Source of the DNA: Ziziphus jujuba
Taxonomy: Eukaryota > Streptophyta > Magnoliopsida > Rosales > Rhamnaceae
Direction: 5' to 3'
Assembly (NCBI RefSeq): GCF_031755915.1
Contig: NC_083386.1
Coordinates: forward strand, 19,391,001-19,455,000
DNA length: 64,000 nt
Shown: piece by piece, positions 50,120 through 64,000 of the stretch
How positions within the stretch are numbered: position 1 is the first letter of the stretch
Layout: the number at the start of each line of letters is the position of its first letter
Program-made: the position numbers and the translations under genes
Notes under the pieces: generated by a model
The model's database searches: none
What the model saw: only the letters and a program-made list of their open reading frames with translations
Told to the model about the DNA's origin: nothing

Positions 50120-50990
50120 GTGATGATTCAACTCTATAGGTGCTACCAATGAAAAGATTTATATAGATGTTATGGTAGATTTGATAAATAAGGGTGGTAT
50201 AAAAGATGGGCAGTTCACTTCAAAGGAATGGACTAATATGCTTGAAGCTCTGAATAATAAGTCTAAAAGAAACTACAACATGAAGCAAATTAAGCAAAAA
50301 TTCAATAGGCTTCGGAGTAAGCATCATGAGTCTGGTGAGCTATTGCAACAAACTGGATTTGGTTGGGATACTGAAACTAATACTGTGAACGCTACAAAGG
50401 AAATGTGGCAAAACTATACACGGGTATATATACTTTCATTTGAGGATATACAATATATTATTATTATTATTATTATATGTTGAATATATTATTTATTCTT
50501 TTAGCCGCATCCTAAAGCAATTTCATTTCAAAAGAAAGGATGTAAGCATTACAAGCTATTAGGAATTATATTTAACAAGTCAATTGTTACTAGAGTGTTT
50601 CGTCATGCATCTACTAGTGATCCACCCCAATACTGATGATAAGATGGAATTGGAGGCTGAGAGTGTACATGTTAGCACTAGTCGTGATGATCCTCTAAAC
50701 TTTTGATAAATTAACAAGCAATTTGAAGACAGCAAAGGCAAAGACAGAAGTTGCTAAAGCTAAAGCAGAAATATATAAAAGTTCCTATAGTGTGGATGAT
50801 AATAGTATTGGTAATGTAAAAGATTGTTCCATTGCTACATGTGTGAGCCTTCTTGAAGCAATAGATGGAGTTGACGATGCTACTTATCTTAAAGCAGTAC
50901 AAAAGTCGAGAGAGGCAGATTGGAGAGCGATATTTATTCATATGTCTTCGCCTTGGAAGAAGGCTTGGTTAGATAGTCTTTAGCTACATT
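50120..50990 (+). pseudogene. Harbinger ORF1, Myb/SANT-like DNA-binding protein (broken)
   Basis: TNEKIYIDVMVDLINKGG, then FTSKEWTNMLEALNNKSKRN and KQIKQKFNRLRSKHHESGEL match the Myb/SANT-like domain of plant Harbinger accessory proteins. The domain continues over a likely intron (GTATAT at 50424 to TAG at 50504) into PHPKAISFQKKGCKHYKLLG. Near 50630 the frame shifts (NTDDKMELEAE in the next frame) and a stop follows at 50704. A further open piece at 50723-50983 is lysine/alanine-rich, then EADWRAIFIHMSSPWKKAWL. In the family, this protein binds the element ends and helps bring the transposase into the nucleus. Confidence 0.7.
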
Positions 50991-51299
50991 ATCATATATC
51001 ATACTTATATCTTTAGTTGGATTTGATACATTAGGATTTAATTTTGTCGGTTTAATGTTTTTGGGATAATATGTTTGGATTATTTTAGATTTTTGTATGT
51101 TTTATATGTTTGGATTTTTTGGATTTTATATGTTTATATGATATGTTCAAATGAATGTTATGTTTGCCTACAATTGGTTAATGATGTGCTTGGTTACCAG
51201 ATGGTTAAATTGTTTTAGAAGTTGAGATCTCTTAATTCTTTCATCTTAATATATATTTATATTTTAATATTATATGCCGGAAGGACAATAGTTAAAACT

Positions 51300-53290
51300 C
51301 ATCTATGGATGATATAGATAGTTCCTCTTCCTCTAGTTCAGGTGAAGATTTTCAAGACTTTATGATGTTTCTTGATGCATGTGAGTACACTGAATGTTTT
51401 CTAGAAAAAATACCTCAAAGAACTTCAATGTTGAGTGGTCAAAATTTTATAACAGAATTGTTGAATGGGCATTAAAAAAACATGCTATGAGTTGTTTTGT
51501 ATGGACAAAAATACTTTTTTTTCTCTTTGTACTTTTTTGAAGCAACATGAATATTTGAAAGATACTAAAGAAGTTAGAGTTGAAGAAGCACTTGCTATGT
51601 TTCTTATAATAATTGGTTACAATGTGGGAATGAGACTTATAGCGGATCGTTTTCAACATTCCCTTGAAACTGTGGATAGACATTTCACTTTGACATTAAG
51701 AGCAATATGTAGACTTGGAAAAGAATTGACATGCCATACAAACTCTCAATTGCCTTCACATATCATCAACAATCCAAGATATTTTCCATGGTTGAGGTAA
51801 ATACTTGCTTTTGTAAATATAATTTATGAATTTTGTTACTCTCAGTTGCTTTTTTAAAACTAATATTATAATATTTTGGTGTTTTCAGAAATGTATTGTT
51901 GCAATTGATAGCACATATATAAGCGCACATATTTGTGAAATCCCACATCGGTTAGAAAAGAGAACGAAACACTCCTTATAAGTGGGTGTGGATACATTTC
52001 CCTTGCGAGGCCTTTTAAAACCTTGAGGGTTGGGTTGTAAAAGGATTCCCCAGGCCCAAAGAGGATAATATCGCATGCAGATGGTCTGGCTTGTTACAGT
52101 TGGTATCAGAGCCAGTACCCGGATTGGTGTGCCAGCGAGGACTCTGGGCCCCAAGGAGGGAGAATTGTGATGTCCCACATCGGTTGGAAAGAAGAACGAA
52201 ACACTCTTTATAAGTGGGTGTGGATACTTTTCTCTTGCGAGGCCTTTTAAAACCTTGAAGGCTGGGTTGTAAAAAGATTCTCCAGGCCCGAAGAAGACAA
52301 TATCGCATGCGGATGGTCTGGGCTGTTATAGTTGGTATCAGAGCCAGTACTCGGATCGATGTACCAACAAGGACGCTGGGTCCCAAGGGGGGAGGATTTA
52401 AAATCCCACATCAGTTGGAAAGGGGAACAAAACACTCCTTATAAGTGGGTGTGGATACCTTTCTTTTGCGAGGCCTTTTAAAACCTTGAGGACTGGGTTG
52501 TAAGAGGATTCCCCAAGCCCAAAGAGGATAATATCGCATGTAAATGGTTTGGGCTGTTACATGTTCCTGCTGAAAAGCAAGTTTGCTATAGAGGTAGAAA
52601 ATCTATAGTGACTCAAAATGTTTTATGTGCATGCAATTCGACATAATGTTTACTTTCATTTATACTGGCTGGGAGGGCACTGTAAATGATTCAAGAGTTT
52701 TTCTTGAGGCAATTATAAGATCTGAGAATAAATTTTCATTACCTAAAGAAGGTAAACATAAAAAAATTTATTGTATTATTTGATTTTTTTAGTTGTATAA
52801 TACATGATTTCATTTTTACTATCTTTTTAGATGAATATTATATTGTCGATTTTGGATTTCCATGTACCATGGGTTTTCTTCCTCCATTTCGAGGTGAAAG
52901 ATATCATTTGCAAAAATACCATGGTAAAGGACCAAAAGAACTGTTTAATTATAGGCATTCTTCACTTAGAAATGTTATTGAACGTTGTTTTTGTGTGTTG
53001 AAAGCGCGGTTTCGAATTTTAAAAATAATGTCACCTTACAAACAAAGTTGTCACCTTTGATAGTTATAGTTTGTTGTACACGACATAATTTCATTCGAAA
53101 GTAGGCACAAAATGATGTTATGTTTAGACAATGGGATGAAGAAGAGCAAGAGATTGAAGAAGAAAAAGCAAGTACAAGTGGATCAAACAATAGTATAGAT
53201 TTGTCAGACGAAGCAGCAACAGCTATGGCAGCTTATCGAAATCAACTTTTACAAGTAATGTGGCATGACTATGTTAGTAATATGTAAAAA
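51300..53290 (+). pseudogene. Harbinger (HARBI1-like) transposase interrupted by a TRIM
   Basis: The N-terminal helical part is open in 51465-51800 (FFSLCTFLKQHEYLKDTKEV; VGMRLIADRFQHSLETVDRH). After an intron, VAIDSTYISAHI gives the first catalytic Asp (the family usually has AIDGT). The coding sequence is then split by a 628-bp TRIM, resuming with PAEKQVCYRGRKSIVTQNVL. A one-base deletion near 52640 shifts the frame before MFTFIYTGWEGTVNDSRVFL (second Asp). After another intron comes YYIVDFGFPCTMGFLPPFRG, and RHSSLRNVIERCFCVLKARF gives the Glu. It ends near 53286 with the usual tail (MWHDYVSNM). It is no longer functional. Confidence 0.8.
51934..52561 (+). mobile_element. TRIM retrotransposon with three LTRs and two internal domains
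   Basis: Three direct repeats of 165 bp each (51934-52098, 52166-52330, 52397-52561), beginning TGTGAAATCCCACATCGG or a variant and ending GTTACA or GTTATA, alternate with two short internal domains (67 and 66 bp). Each internal domain starts with a TGGTATCAGAGC primer site (52101, 52333) and ends with a purine tract (CCAAGGAGGGAG, CCAAGGGGGGAGGA). There is no coding capacity. The flanks ATATT and ATGTT form a 5-bp target duplication with one mismatch. Removing the element and one copy restores SAHIPAEKQ in the host transposase. The extra LTR and internal unit suggest unequal recombination between LTRs. Confidence 0.9.
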
Positions 53291-55034
53291 TTAGTAATTT
53301 AATGGATATTTATAGTTGGAGATTTTATATTAGACTTATAAAATTTAATATCCTATTAGTAACAATTATTTTATTATATAATATCAATTAGATTTCATAA
53401 TTAATTAATAAAAAAATAAGTGATTGATAATGTGGTACACATGGAATGGAGAGATATAGTTCTAGAAAACTAATTATAAACCAATAAAAAAATTAAATAT
53501 ACACAGTCAAAAAAAGTATATAACTATATACATACATATAAATAAATAAATATATATATATATATTATAATATCAATGAATCAATAATAATAGGAAAAAA
53601 AATGGATCAATAATAATAGAAAAAAAAGTTTAACGGAAAAAAAATGTTATATTATATTTTAATATATATTTTATATTATATTATATATATATATATGTAT
53701 ATAATTCATTAATATGTGAATGAATTAATATCATGTATATATATATATATATATTATAGCTACATATATTATATATAAGATTCTTTGTATGAAAAAAAAA
53801 AAAAAACCAAACCTTGTATGTAAAAAATAAAAAAATAAAAAAAAACACAAAAAAACAAAAACTATTTAATTTTTTTTTGAAAACTATTAAACCAAACATG
53901 TTTTCTGTGTTTTGGTGTTGAAAACTGTTTTCAAACATCAACAGCCAAACGATTCTTGTTTTCGTTAAACAAGAGAAAATAACTTTCTATTTTCATTTCT
54001 GAAAACAATGTTTCGAAAACAGAAAACTAAAAATATAACCAAACATATTTTTGAATTATATGGAGCCTGTAAGCAAACAACGAATTTAACAGTTGAACCT
54101 TCCAAAAGGGTAGATCATGATACTTATTGCGAATAATTACAAGATAAGATATTAATAAGTTATTTAATATCCAACCTTATATTTTTCAAATACAGATTAA
54201 GATTCAAATATAATAATGATTACTGTCTAAAATAAAAAAAATTGCATATCGGATATTAATCGGATGTTACAAATGGTATAACATTACAAAATAAATTTCT
54301 CACCTAGTAGATTACAATTTGATAAATTACAATTTGATGAATTAGAACAATGAAATTTCAAGGATTTTTATTGATTCGTGGCCACATTTTATTATTGTAA
54401 TTATGGACAAAATAAACATTGACGAGTTCTCATTGGTTGGTATACGATTCAAACTTTTGATAACTTTATTGTGGAATTTGCATTTTCTTTCTGATCATTT
54501 TATTACGAAATACCTTAAATTTTATAATTTTGGCTCTTAATTGCTTACAACTTATTTAGAAATTATATATGAGAGGCATATGTGAATTGCACATATATAT
54601 AAGTTTTAAAAAATGTTAATTAAAAAACAATAAAATTCATACCTTAAGAAAAAAGGTTCATAATTGATATTGATAGAAATAAATTAACAAAATTAACGCA
54701 AGTTTTAAAATATTTTAATTAAGAATAAATCATTACCAAACTTGCATTCTTCTTCTGATTTTTTTTTTTTTTTTTTTTGAATCACTCTTTGTTTTTTTGT
54801 TAATTGAATTTAATGTATAATGAAATAGCATATATAAGATCTCATCGAAAGTTTTAAAACTATATAAAATCCCAGATTCGTTATTACGATAAACTTGAGG
54901 GTCACAAACTATCAATTTAACCCTTCGAATTTTTGAAATCAATTTTTTCTGACAAAAGAAAAAGAAGAGGCCGCAGCAACACTTCTAGTTCAGGTCTAAG
55001 TTTCCGCTCTCTGTTTCGGGCCCAACGCTTTTTC
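53291..55034. other. AT-rich intergenic DNA and adenylosuccinate lyase leader
   Basis: Mostly AT-rich with TA repeats (53550-53760). 53880-54045 is a compact segment with repeated GTTTTC/GAAAAC motifs, bounded by AAACCAAACATGTTTTC and ATAACCAAACATATTT, resembling the terminal region of a DNA transposon. The last ~100 bases before 55035 are gene-like and probably the 5' leader. No other gene is seen. Confidence 0.45.
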
Positions 55035-58636
<3,602 letters not shown>

Positions 58637-61600
58637 TCTCATAGTTGAAGACCTGATGAAGGGACCAACAAGATCCAAATTTTCACTGTGTACTTAGGAT
58701 TCACTGTGTACTTAGGATTCAATCATTTTGTTAGGTAAAACTCGATCAGATTGAGATCGCTTAGGAAGAACTGTATCATTTTTGGGTGCCTAGTAGAAGC
58801 CAAGATTGAAGTATAATGCCTGAACATGCCAGTAATCAACATAACGTTTGAGAAGTTGATACTTGGCATTCATAAGTTGTAATAGCACGGAAATAGATGT
58901 GAACTATTATAAATTAAAGTTTTGGTGATGAGGTTTGCCCAAGAATTACATCTTCTGGCATTTCTAGTGAAATTGGTTTTGAAAATTTCAATCAGGTGGA
59001 GATAAATGTGCTTGTGGGTAATCAATGCCTACAAGAAATGGGACATGGAGAAGTGTCAAAAGTGGCTTTTTTCAACCTCAGCAATTTCTCCAGAGTGCTC
59101 TTGTATTTTGTCTAGGTCACAAACGTGAATTTGAATGCAAGGAGGGTGAATAGTTATGTCTGGTTACTATTCTCCCGTGTAGGGAACAAAGTTTGTTGCT
59201 GCTCTTTTATTTATTTATTCCTTTGGCTGACTGAAAAAACAAAAAAAAATTCCGGTTTCGATCAAACTTCTGCCTTTGGCAATTTGGGTAAGTTAATTGG
59301 ATTTCAAGCTATCATTCCTCTCCGAGAAAAAAAGAAGAATGCTTCCCCTATATTGATCACGCTTACTAGGAATGGGAAAAATACACTAATGGAGTAACAT
59401 ATATATTAAATTAGAATTATACAAACTTTAATTTTCTTGTTTCTTTTGATTTGGTGAATTATTGATTATAATCCTCATAACACAATCTAGTAGTAAAACC
59501 GCTATTTTTTTCCTACTAAATATTTAAGTTTGAAATGATGAAATCCCCTTCAAGGAAGAAAATGTCGAGGAAATCATTGAGATGTCGCCAATAATATGGG
59601 TCGATTTGGTTTTATGGGTTTTTTTAAATCGAACTGATCAATTCGGTTTGGATTGAATATGAAACCGAGCCGAAACGACCACCATGTTCAACCCGAAACC
59701 GAACCAAACCAATGGCCATTGGTCAGTTTGGGTTGGGTTCACGGTTTGGATCAATTTGGCTCTCATGTTGGATCTCATGTTGAACCTTGACCCAAACTTC
59801 TTTATTTATGCTTTTTTTTTTTTTTTGACAGGTTTATTTATACTATTTTGAAATATAAATTTTACATATTAGACCAAAATTGTATAAAGTTTCTTTAGGC
59901 CTTTTTAATTATCAATTTTCAATAATAAAACATATTATATAAGATGGATCCGGTTGATTCAGGTTAGATTGGATAAAATTTCTTTCGAACCAAACATAAA
60001 GGGTTTTTTTATATCCATAACCGAACTGATCTGTTTAAAGACTTAAACCCAACGCAAACCAAACCAAATAATTTGGATCGGTCAGTTTGGTCGGGCCGGT
60101 TCGGATTTGACCCATTCCTACTCTTGACTAATGGTAAAAAAAAATTTGAATATTGGTATAAGAAATACTGTATTTTTTTTACTTACAACAATTTTTAATA
60201 TTTATAGACTATTTTATTATTATTATATTCTAATTATTGTATTTTTATACTATTTTACTATATTAATTATTTCATATGCAAAAATCTATATTGTAAATGA
60301 AATATTTACAATTTCTATAATTTTATCGATATTTTCATAAAATTATACTTTCGACATTTTCATCGATACCGATATTTTCATCATTGATCTCCTTTATTAA
60401 TTTATTAAGGAAAAAAAAAATCAGAGTTTGAATTCCCCCAATATTTCATTCCTAATATATATATATATATATATATATATAAACGTGTTAAAAAAAAATA
60501 TATATATATATATAAAAGAAAAGAAATTATTTGACGTTAAAATTTTTAAATAAAAATTATTTACTATCCATTAATCGATGTAGTTCTTAAAATTTATTTT
60601 CAATCGCAAATATATATAGATATATATATATATATATTTTTTTTTCTTTCTAAATTATTATTATTATTTGTGTTGATTAATTCTCTTTCCTATTAAATCT
60701 GTTTACGGTTACAAATTTTATAAAACATTAAATTGGGATTTATTTTAGAGTTTAGACAAAATATATGGTATTAAATTTTATATAACTGTATTCGTAAAAA
60801 AATTTCAAAATCCACTGTTATATATAAAATCAATGGTTATAATATTATTAAATATTATCAAATTAGAAATAATTATACTACATATATATGATTTAATATA
60901 TTAAAAATTTAGTTGTCAGTTTCATTTGGTAAACATATATATGATTTAATATATTAAAAATCCAATACTCATTGTCATTTGCTAATGCTAATGTGTTAGT
61001 TTTTTATTTTTAGTTTTCTCTATTTAATTATATTTAGTTTGTTTATTTCAAATATTAGTTATTAATTATAACTTAGAAAGTTAAGAAAAAGAAAAAAACA
61101 CATAAATACAAACTGAAAAACCATATGAAATTATATTGGTTTTTATTTTTGTTTTTCTATGGATAAATAAAAAACAAACAACATGTTATCAAATAAGATC
61201 ATAATGATTAAAAAATATAGCTTCAATGGTTAAATATTTCTATCTATACTATAAGAATATAAATTCGAATAATGAGGGTGAGATTTGAGATAATTTATAA
61301 TTTTTTTTAAAAAAAATATCATAATGATATGTATCCAAAATTTGAAGATGTGGTATGTGATCAAAGAATGTGAATTATTTTGCATATCCATATTTAAACA
61401 TTTAGAAATGAAATTATGTTTACCCAACATGGAAGATATTATTCAAAATTTATTTTCTCTAAAATATTTTCTAATTGAAAAGTAGTAAGTATACTCTCAC
61501 GTGCACAACCATATTTTAAGAATTATTGTAATAATTAACAGGGACCCATGGTACGAACTGTTTTTTTGATTTTTCCTATAATCTATATGGTCGGACCCAG

Positions 61601-61690
61601 AACTTGTAGCTATCGGTTCATAGAGATTTGAGACAAAATTACCCTTTCATCGAAATGCAATGACAAACAGGTCCCAATGTAAAAAGAAAC
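58637..61690. other. 3' region of adenylosuccinate lyase and AT-rich intergenic DNA
   Basis: The start includes the 3' UTR (TTCACTGTGTACTTAGGA is doubled at about 58681-58718). From 59595 to 60120 a segment is full of CGGTTTGG and complementary ACCGAACCAAACC motifs. The rest is AT-rich with TA microsatellites (60457-60480, 60500-60515, 60612-60640). No coding exons are seen. Confidence 0.5.
59595..60120. repeat. Inverted-repeat-like segment rich in (A)CCGAACC motifs
   Basis: The left part (ATGGGTCGATTTGGTTT, ATCGAACTGATCAATTCGGT) and the complement of the right part (ATGGGTCAAATCCGAACC, ACAGATCAGTTCGGTTATGG) are imperfectly complementary, with the interior filled by the same motifs. It resembles a repeat family common in plant intergenic DNA. 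No target duplication could be defined. Confidence 0.45.
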
Positions 61691-62642
61691 CAACTTTTGG
61701 AGTGTAAGAAAGGAAACTTCCTCACGGGAAAGACAGTGATAGAGATTAATGGCGAAATATCTGCCTCCGGGATTTATAGTGCTTCGAGACTCTTATCTTC
61801 TTGCTGTCCCAGAAACAACCATCTTTCCAACGTCTCTCTCAGGTACTCTCTCTCTCTCTCTCTCTCTCTCGTCCTTGGCAGTGAATAAAATATCTGATCC
61901 GGCTTTTTAAGTGTTCAGGAGATTATTAGCTTGATCCGGCTTTTTAAGTATTCAGGAGATTATTAGCTTTCTTTATGACTGATTTTGTTTTAAATTTTTT
62001 TAATTTTTTTAATTTTTTTTTTTTTAATCTTAGATTGAAAAATCATGGCTAAAAGAGTAAAGGGTTGGTGTCAAAAAACAAATTTTTTTTTTTTTTAATT
62101 AATTCGGGCTCATGCTGTGGAATGACTGGAATTTTCATGACATAGTCTCTTGAAACTTTTGTGGGTCTGATTTCATACCTATGTGTTATTTTGATGAACT
62201 TGGGGTTCATCCAAAGGTTGTAGATTGTAAAATTTGATCGAGCTTCCTAGATGTGGCCGAAGGGTGGTAGTGGGTCTCTATTGAGTGATATGGTTCATAG
62301 TATTAATACATAACGACTTTCTGCACAAGGTATATACATACATAAATGGAGATAGTTTCAGCTTCTTGATCATGAAATTTTATCCTCTATTATAGGCAAA
62401 AGAGATAGAGGCGTTTTCTGATAGCTGTCAGCATAATGTTTGAAGTTTCTTGTAAGTTATGATTTTAACTAGACATATTATATTTGAAATTTGCTTTACA
62501 GTTACAGTGCAAGGCTAAAATGAGAGCATCGTATTAATGAATTTGTCTTTGTAAATAGCTGGTGACCCTTCTATTAACCGGAGGGATCTGCAATACCATA
62601 TTGCTACTGCTGAACCAGTAATCTGCTGGTTAGATTAGAACC
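61691..62642 (+). promoter_or_regulatory. Promoter/5' UTR of the HAD-like gene with a probable leader intron
   Basis: A CT microsatellite (61845-61871) follows a CTCTCAGGTACTC donor-like site near 61842, and an acceptor-like GTAAATAG lies near 62559, just before the leader that carries the ATG at 62643. Introns in plant 5' UTRs are common. A 32-bp unit (TGATCCGGCTTTTTAAGT-TTCAGGAGATTATTAGCTT) is doubled at 61895-61971. Assignment is by position only. Confidence 0.45.
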
Positions 62643-64000
62643 ATGTCTGCTTATGGGCATCAAATGGAGCGGGAGTACTCTGCTCAGAGTCTTTCCAGTA
62701 GAGGAGGTTCTGGTAATGCCATCTTTTCTAATCTTTATTCTCTACTACCCAAAGAGATAGAAAATATAATGTACAAAATTTGGTGAATCATGAGGACTAT
62801 ACATGAATATTCAATAGACTTTGTGTACATGGCTTAAGTGGAAGAAGGCTGTAAGCATAATCATCTTTATGAACTTCAATAAGAAGTTAAAGGTTTTTAT
62901 GGTCAAATGTTTGCTAAAAAATCAATAACAAATGAGGAGTTAAAACCTCGAGAAACACTATTAATTATAGGATTGAATGAAAATAATTACTATGGCATTT
63001 GAATAGCATTGTTCTGAAAATTAGTATGGGGTTGCTTAGTTTAGTACAACACAACTTCTGGAGTGCATGTCTATTGTCTACGACTATGTGTGACATGATC
63101 TACCATGCTTTTGTTAACTATTAATATGATAGAACAGGGCGAGACAAGAAAAGTTATATTGAGCTTAAATCTAAATTTCTAGTAACAGATTACCTTTTTC
63201 CTTTTTGTTGAACACAGATAGAGAAAGCCATTATGTGGTAGAGACGGGGTTCTACATGACATCATTTGCTGCCACAATTTTCATTGCTGCTCTTGTAACT
63301 ATTGGGGTTTTATTTATTACTTTGCTGATTGCACTTACTGTAATGCTGCAATCTTGTCAAAGTAGGAGTGCAGGACTTATTGAGAGTCAGAAATCAGATT
63401 ATGACTACAATAAATGCAAGATCTTTGTTATGCATGCGGAGCTCAACAACTTGGAATCTGGTCACATCCCTATAGTTTGCAGGGTCCCCACTGTCCTGTA
63501 TATCAAACAAGGCCAATATGCAAGAGATTTAAACTCTACCATGTCGGTGGTAGAGAACTTTTTCAGCAATGTTAGCCCTCTAAATGATGGTCTTGATGTG
63601 GTGTTGATGGATGTAGATGATATTCTTTCTTCAAACCCTCACAATGATAATATATTGCTAAAAAGGTAACTGCCTTGTATCTTTCAAAACATTTTCTTAT
63701 TCCTTCTTTGGGAATACCTTTTAGATTTTTGACATTACTAGATTCACACTAAGGCTTACAAATTTTATAAAGGCCTATGTTTTTACATGTTTCTTCAAAT
63801 TTTACTTGTATACTGTTTGAAATAGGCAAAGAACTTCTGCCCTTTAAGTCATTTCTTTTAATGTTGTCACCAGACATCCTCTTCCCACAACCTTTTATGT
63901 TTTTTTGTGTGTGCACGAAAATAATATTTTCTCCAACTTGTGATTGACCATGTTTTTGTACAAAGTACACATGGTTCTAAAGTAAAATCAAAGGTTTTTG
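62643..64000 (+). CDS. Membrane-anchored HAD IIIB acid-phosphatase-like protein (partial, 5' end)
   Basis: The first two coding exons are visible, 62643-62712 (MSAYGHQMEREYSAQSLSSR and GGS) and 63218-63665, joined in phase through GAT (Asp). The gene continues past the window; 63666-64000 is intron. The protein has a polar N-terminus, then a strong membrane helix at about residues 37-62 (FAATIFIAALVTIGVLFITL), then a conserved region (CKIFVMHAELNNLESGHIPI; YARDLNSTMSVVENFFSNVS) and VLMDVDDI, which looks like the DxD motif I of HAD phosphatases related to plant vegetative storage/acid phosphatase proteins. The match is to uncharacterised plant proteins annotated 'HAD superfamily, subfamily IIIB acid phosphatase'. 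The catalytic half is not in view, so activity is not established. Confidence 0.75.

Larger units (their letters stand above)
49057..53290 (+). mobile_element. Second PIF/Harbinger region (ORF1 plus transposase)
   Basis: A left end-like sequence (GGATGAGTTTGGTGGGATGTATTAG) is followed by non-coding repeats, a Myb/SANT-like ORF1 and a HARBI1-like transposase, all on the plus strand. An internal right-end-like sequence ACCAAACGAGCCC at 49981-49993 suggests that 49057-49993 is itself a shorter element of the same type, nested in or beside the coding one. I could not find matching target duplications or the far right end, so the outer borders are approximate. Confidence 0.55.

Noticed and set aside
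54933..55034. N-terminal extension of adenylosuccinate lyase
   Set aside because: The upstream frame is open but starts with TTG, not ATG; the first in-frame ATG is at 55035.

Overview
The window is nuclear DNA from a flowering plant, probably a dicot. It is AT-rich, its genes carry many GT-AG introns, and it encodes a chloroplast Calvin-cycle enzyme, a plant-type two-LIM protein and typical plant transposons (Ty3/Gypsy, TRIM, PIF/Harbinger, MULE). I could not name the species from sequence alone. Gene models were spliced by hand from homology, reading frame and splice sites, so exon coordinates are predictions.

Layout. 1-2033 is non-coding upstream DNA. 2034-5373 (+) is a 4-exon nucleotide-sugar/triose-phosphate translocator gene. 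About 5711-13984 is a direct tandem duplication of a ~4 kb unit, each unit holding a divergent PCNA-like gene on the minus strand: the first (6033-7898) is intact with a C-terminal extension, the second (10210-12193) is broken by a frameshift and an early stop. 14163-16822 (-) is a WLIM1-type two-LIM-domain gene. 16823-19755 is non-coding. 19756-29277 is a decayed Ty3/Gypsy retrotransposon whose 5' LTR is split by a 2.47 kb Harbinger-type element and whose 3' LTR is truncated. 29278-36003 is a decayed PIF/Harbinger region (transposase, then a duplicated Myb/SANT-type ORF1) split by a MULE-like element with a 9-bp target-site duplication. 37148-37290 is a hairpin element. 37340-39204 is a Pack-MULE-like element carrying a broken LRR receptor-kinase fragment. 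39356-42691 (+) is a conserved ARM-type plant gene resembling At2g39910. 43534-46445 (-) is chloroplast sedoheptulose-1,7-bisphosphatase. 48536-53290 holds tandem repeats and a second Harbinger element, whose transposase is interrupted by a three-LTR TRIM. 55035-58636 (+) is adenylosuccinate lyase. 62643 to the window end (+) is the start of a membrane-anchored HAD/acid-phosphatase-like gene.

The single-copy genes are ordinary housekeeping genes with no operon-like link: nucleotide-sugar transport, the Calvin cycle, purine synthesis, actin/LIM biology and DNA replication. The most interesting parts are the tandem PCNA-like pair, in which E2F-type promoter motifs are kept in both copies while the proteins have diverged in different ways, and the nested transposons, whose order of insertion can be read from target-site duplications. 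I did not find a convincing new defence or mobile system. The strongest candidate for new biology is the intact divergent PCNA paralogue.
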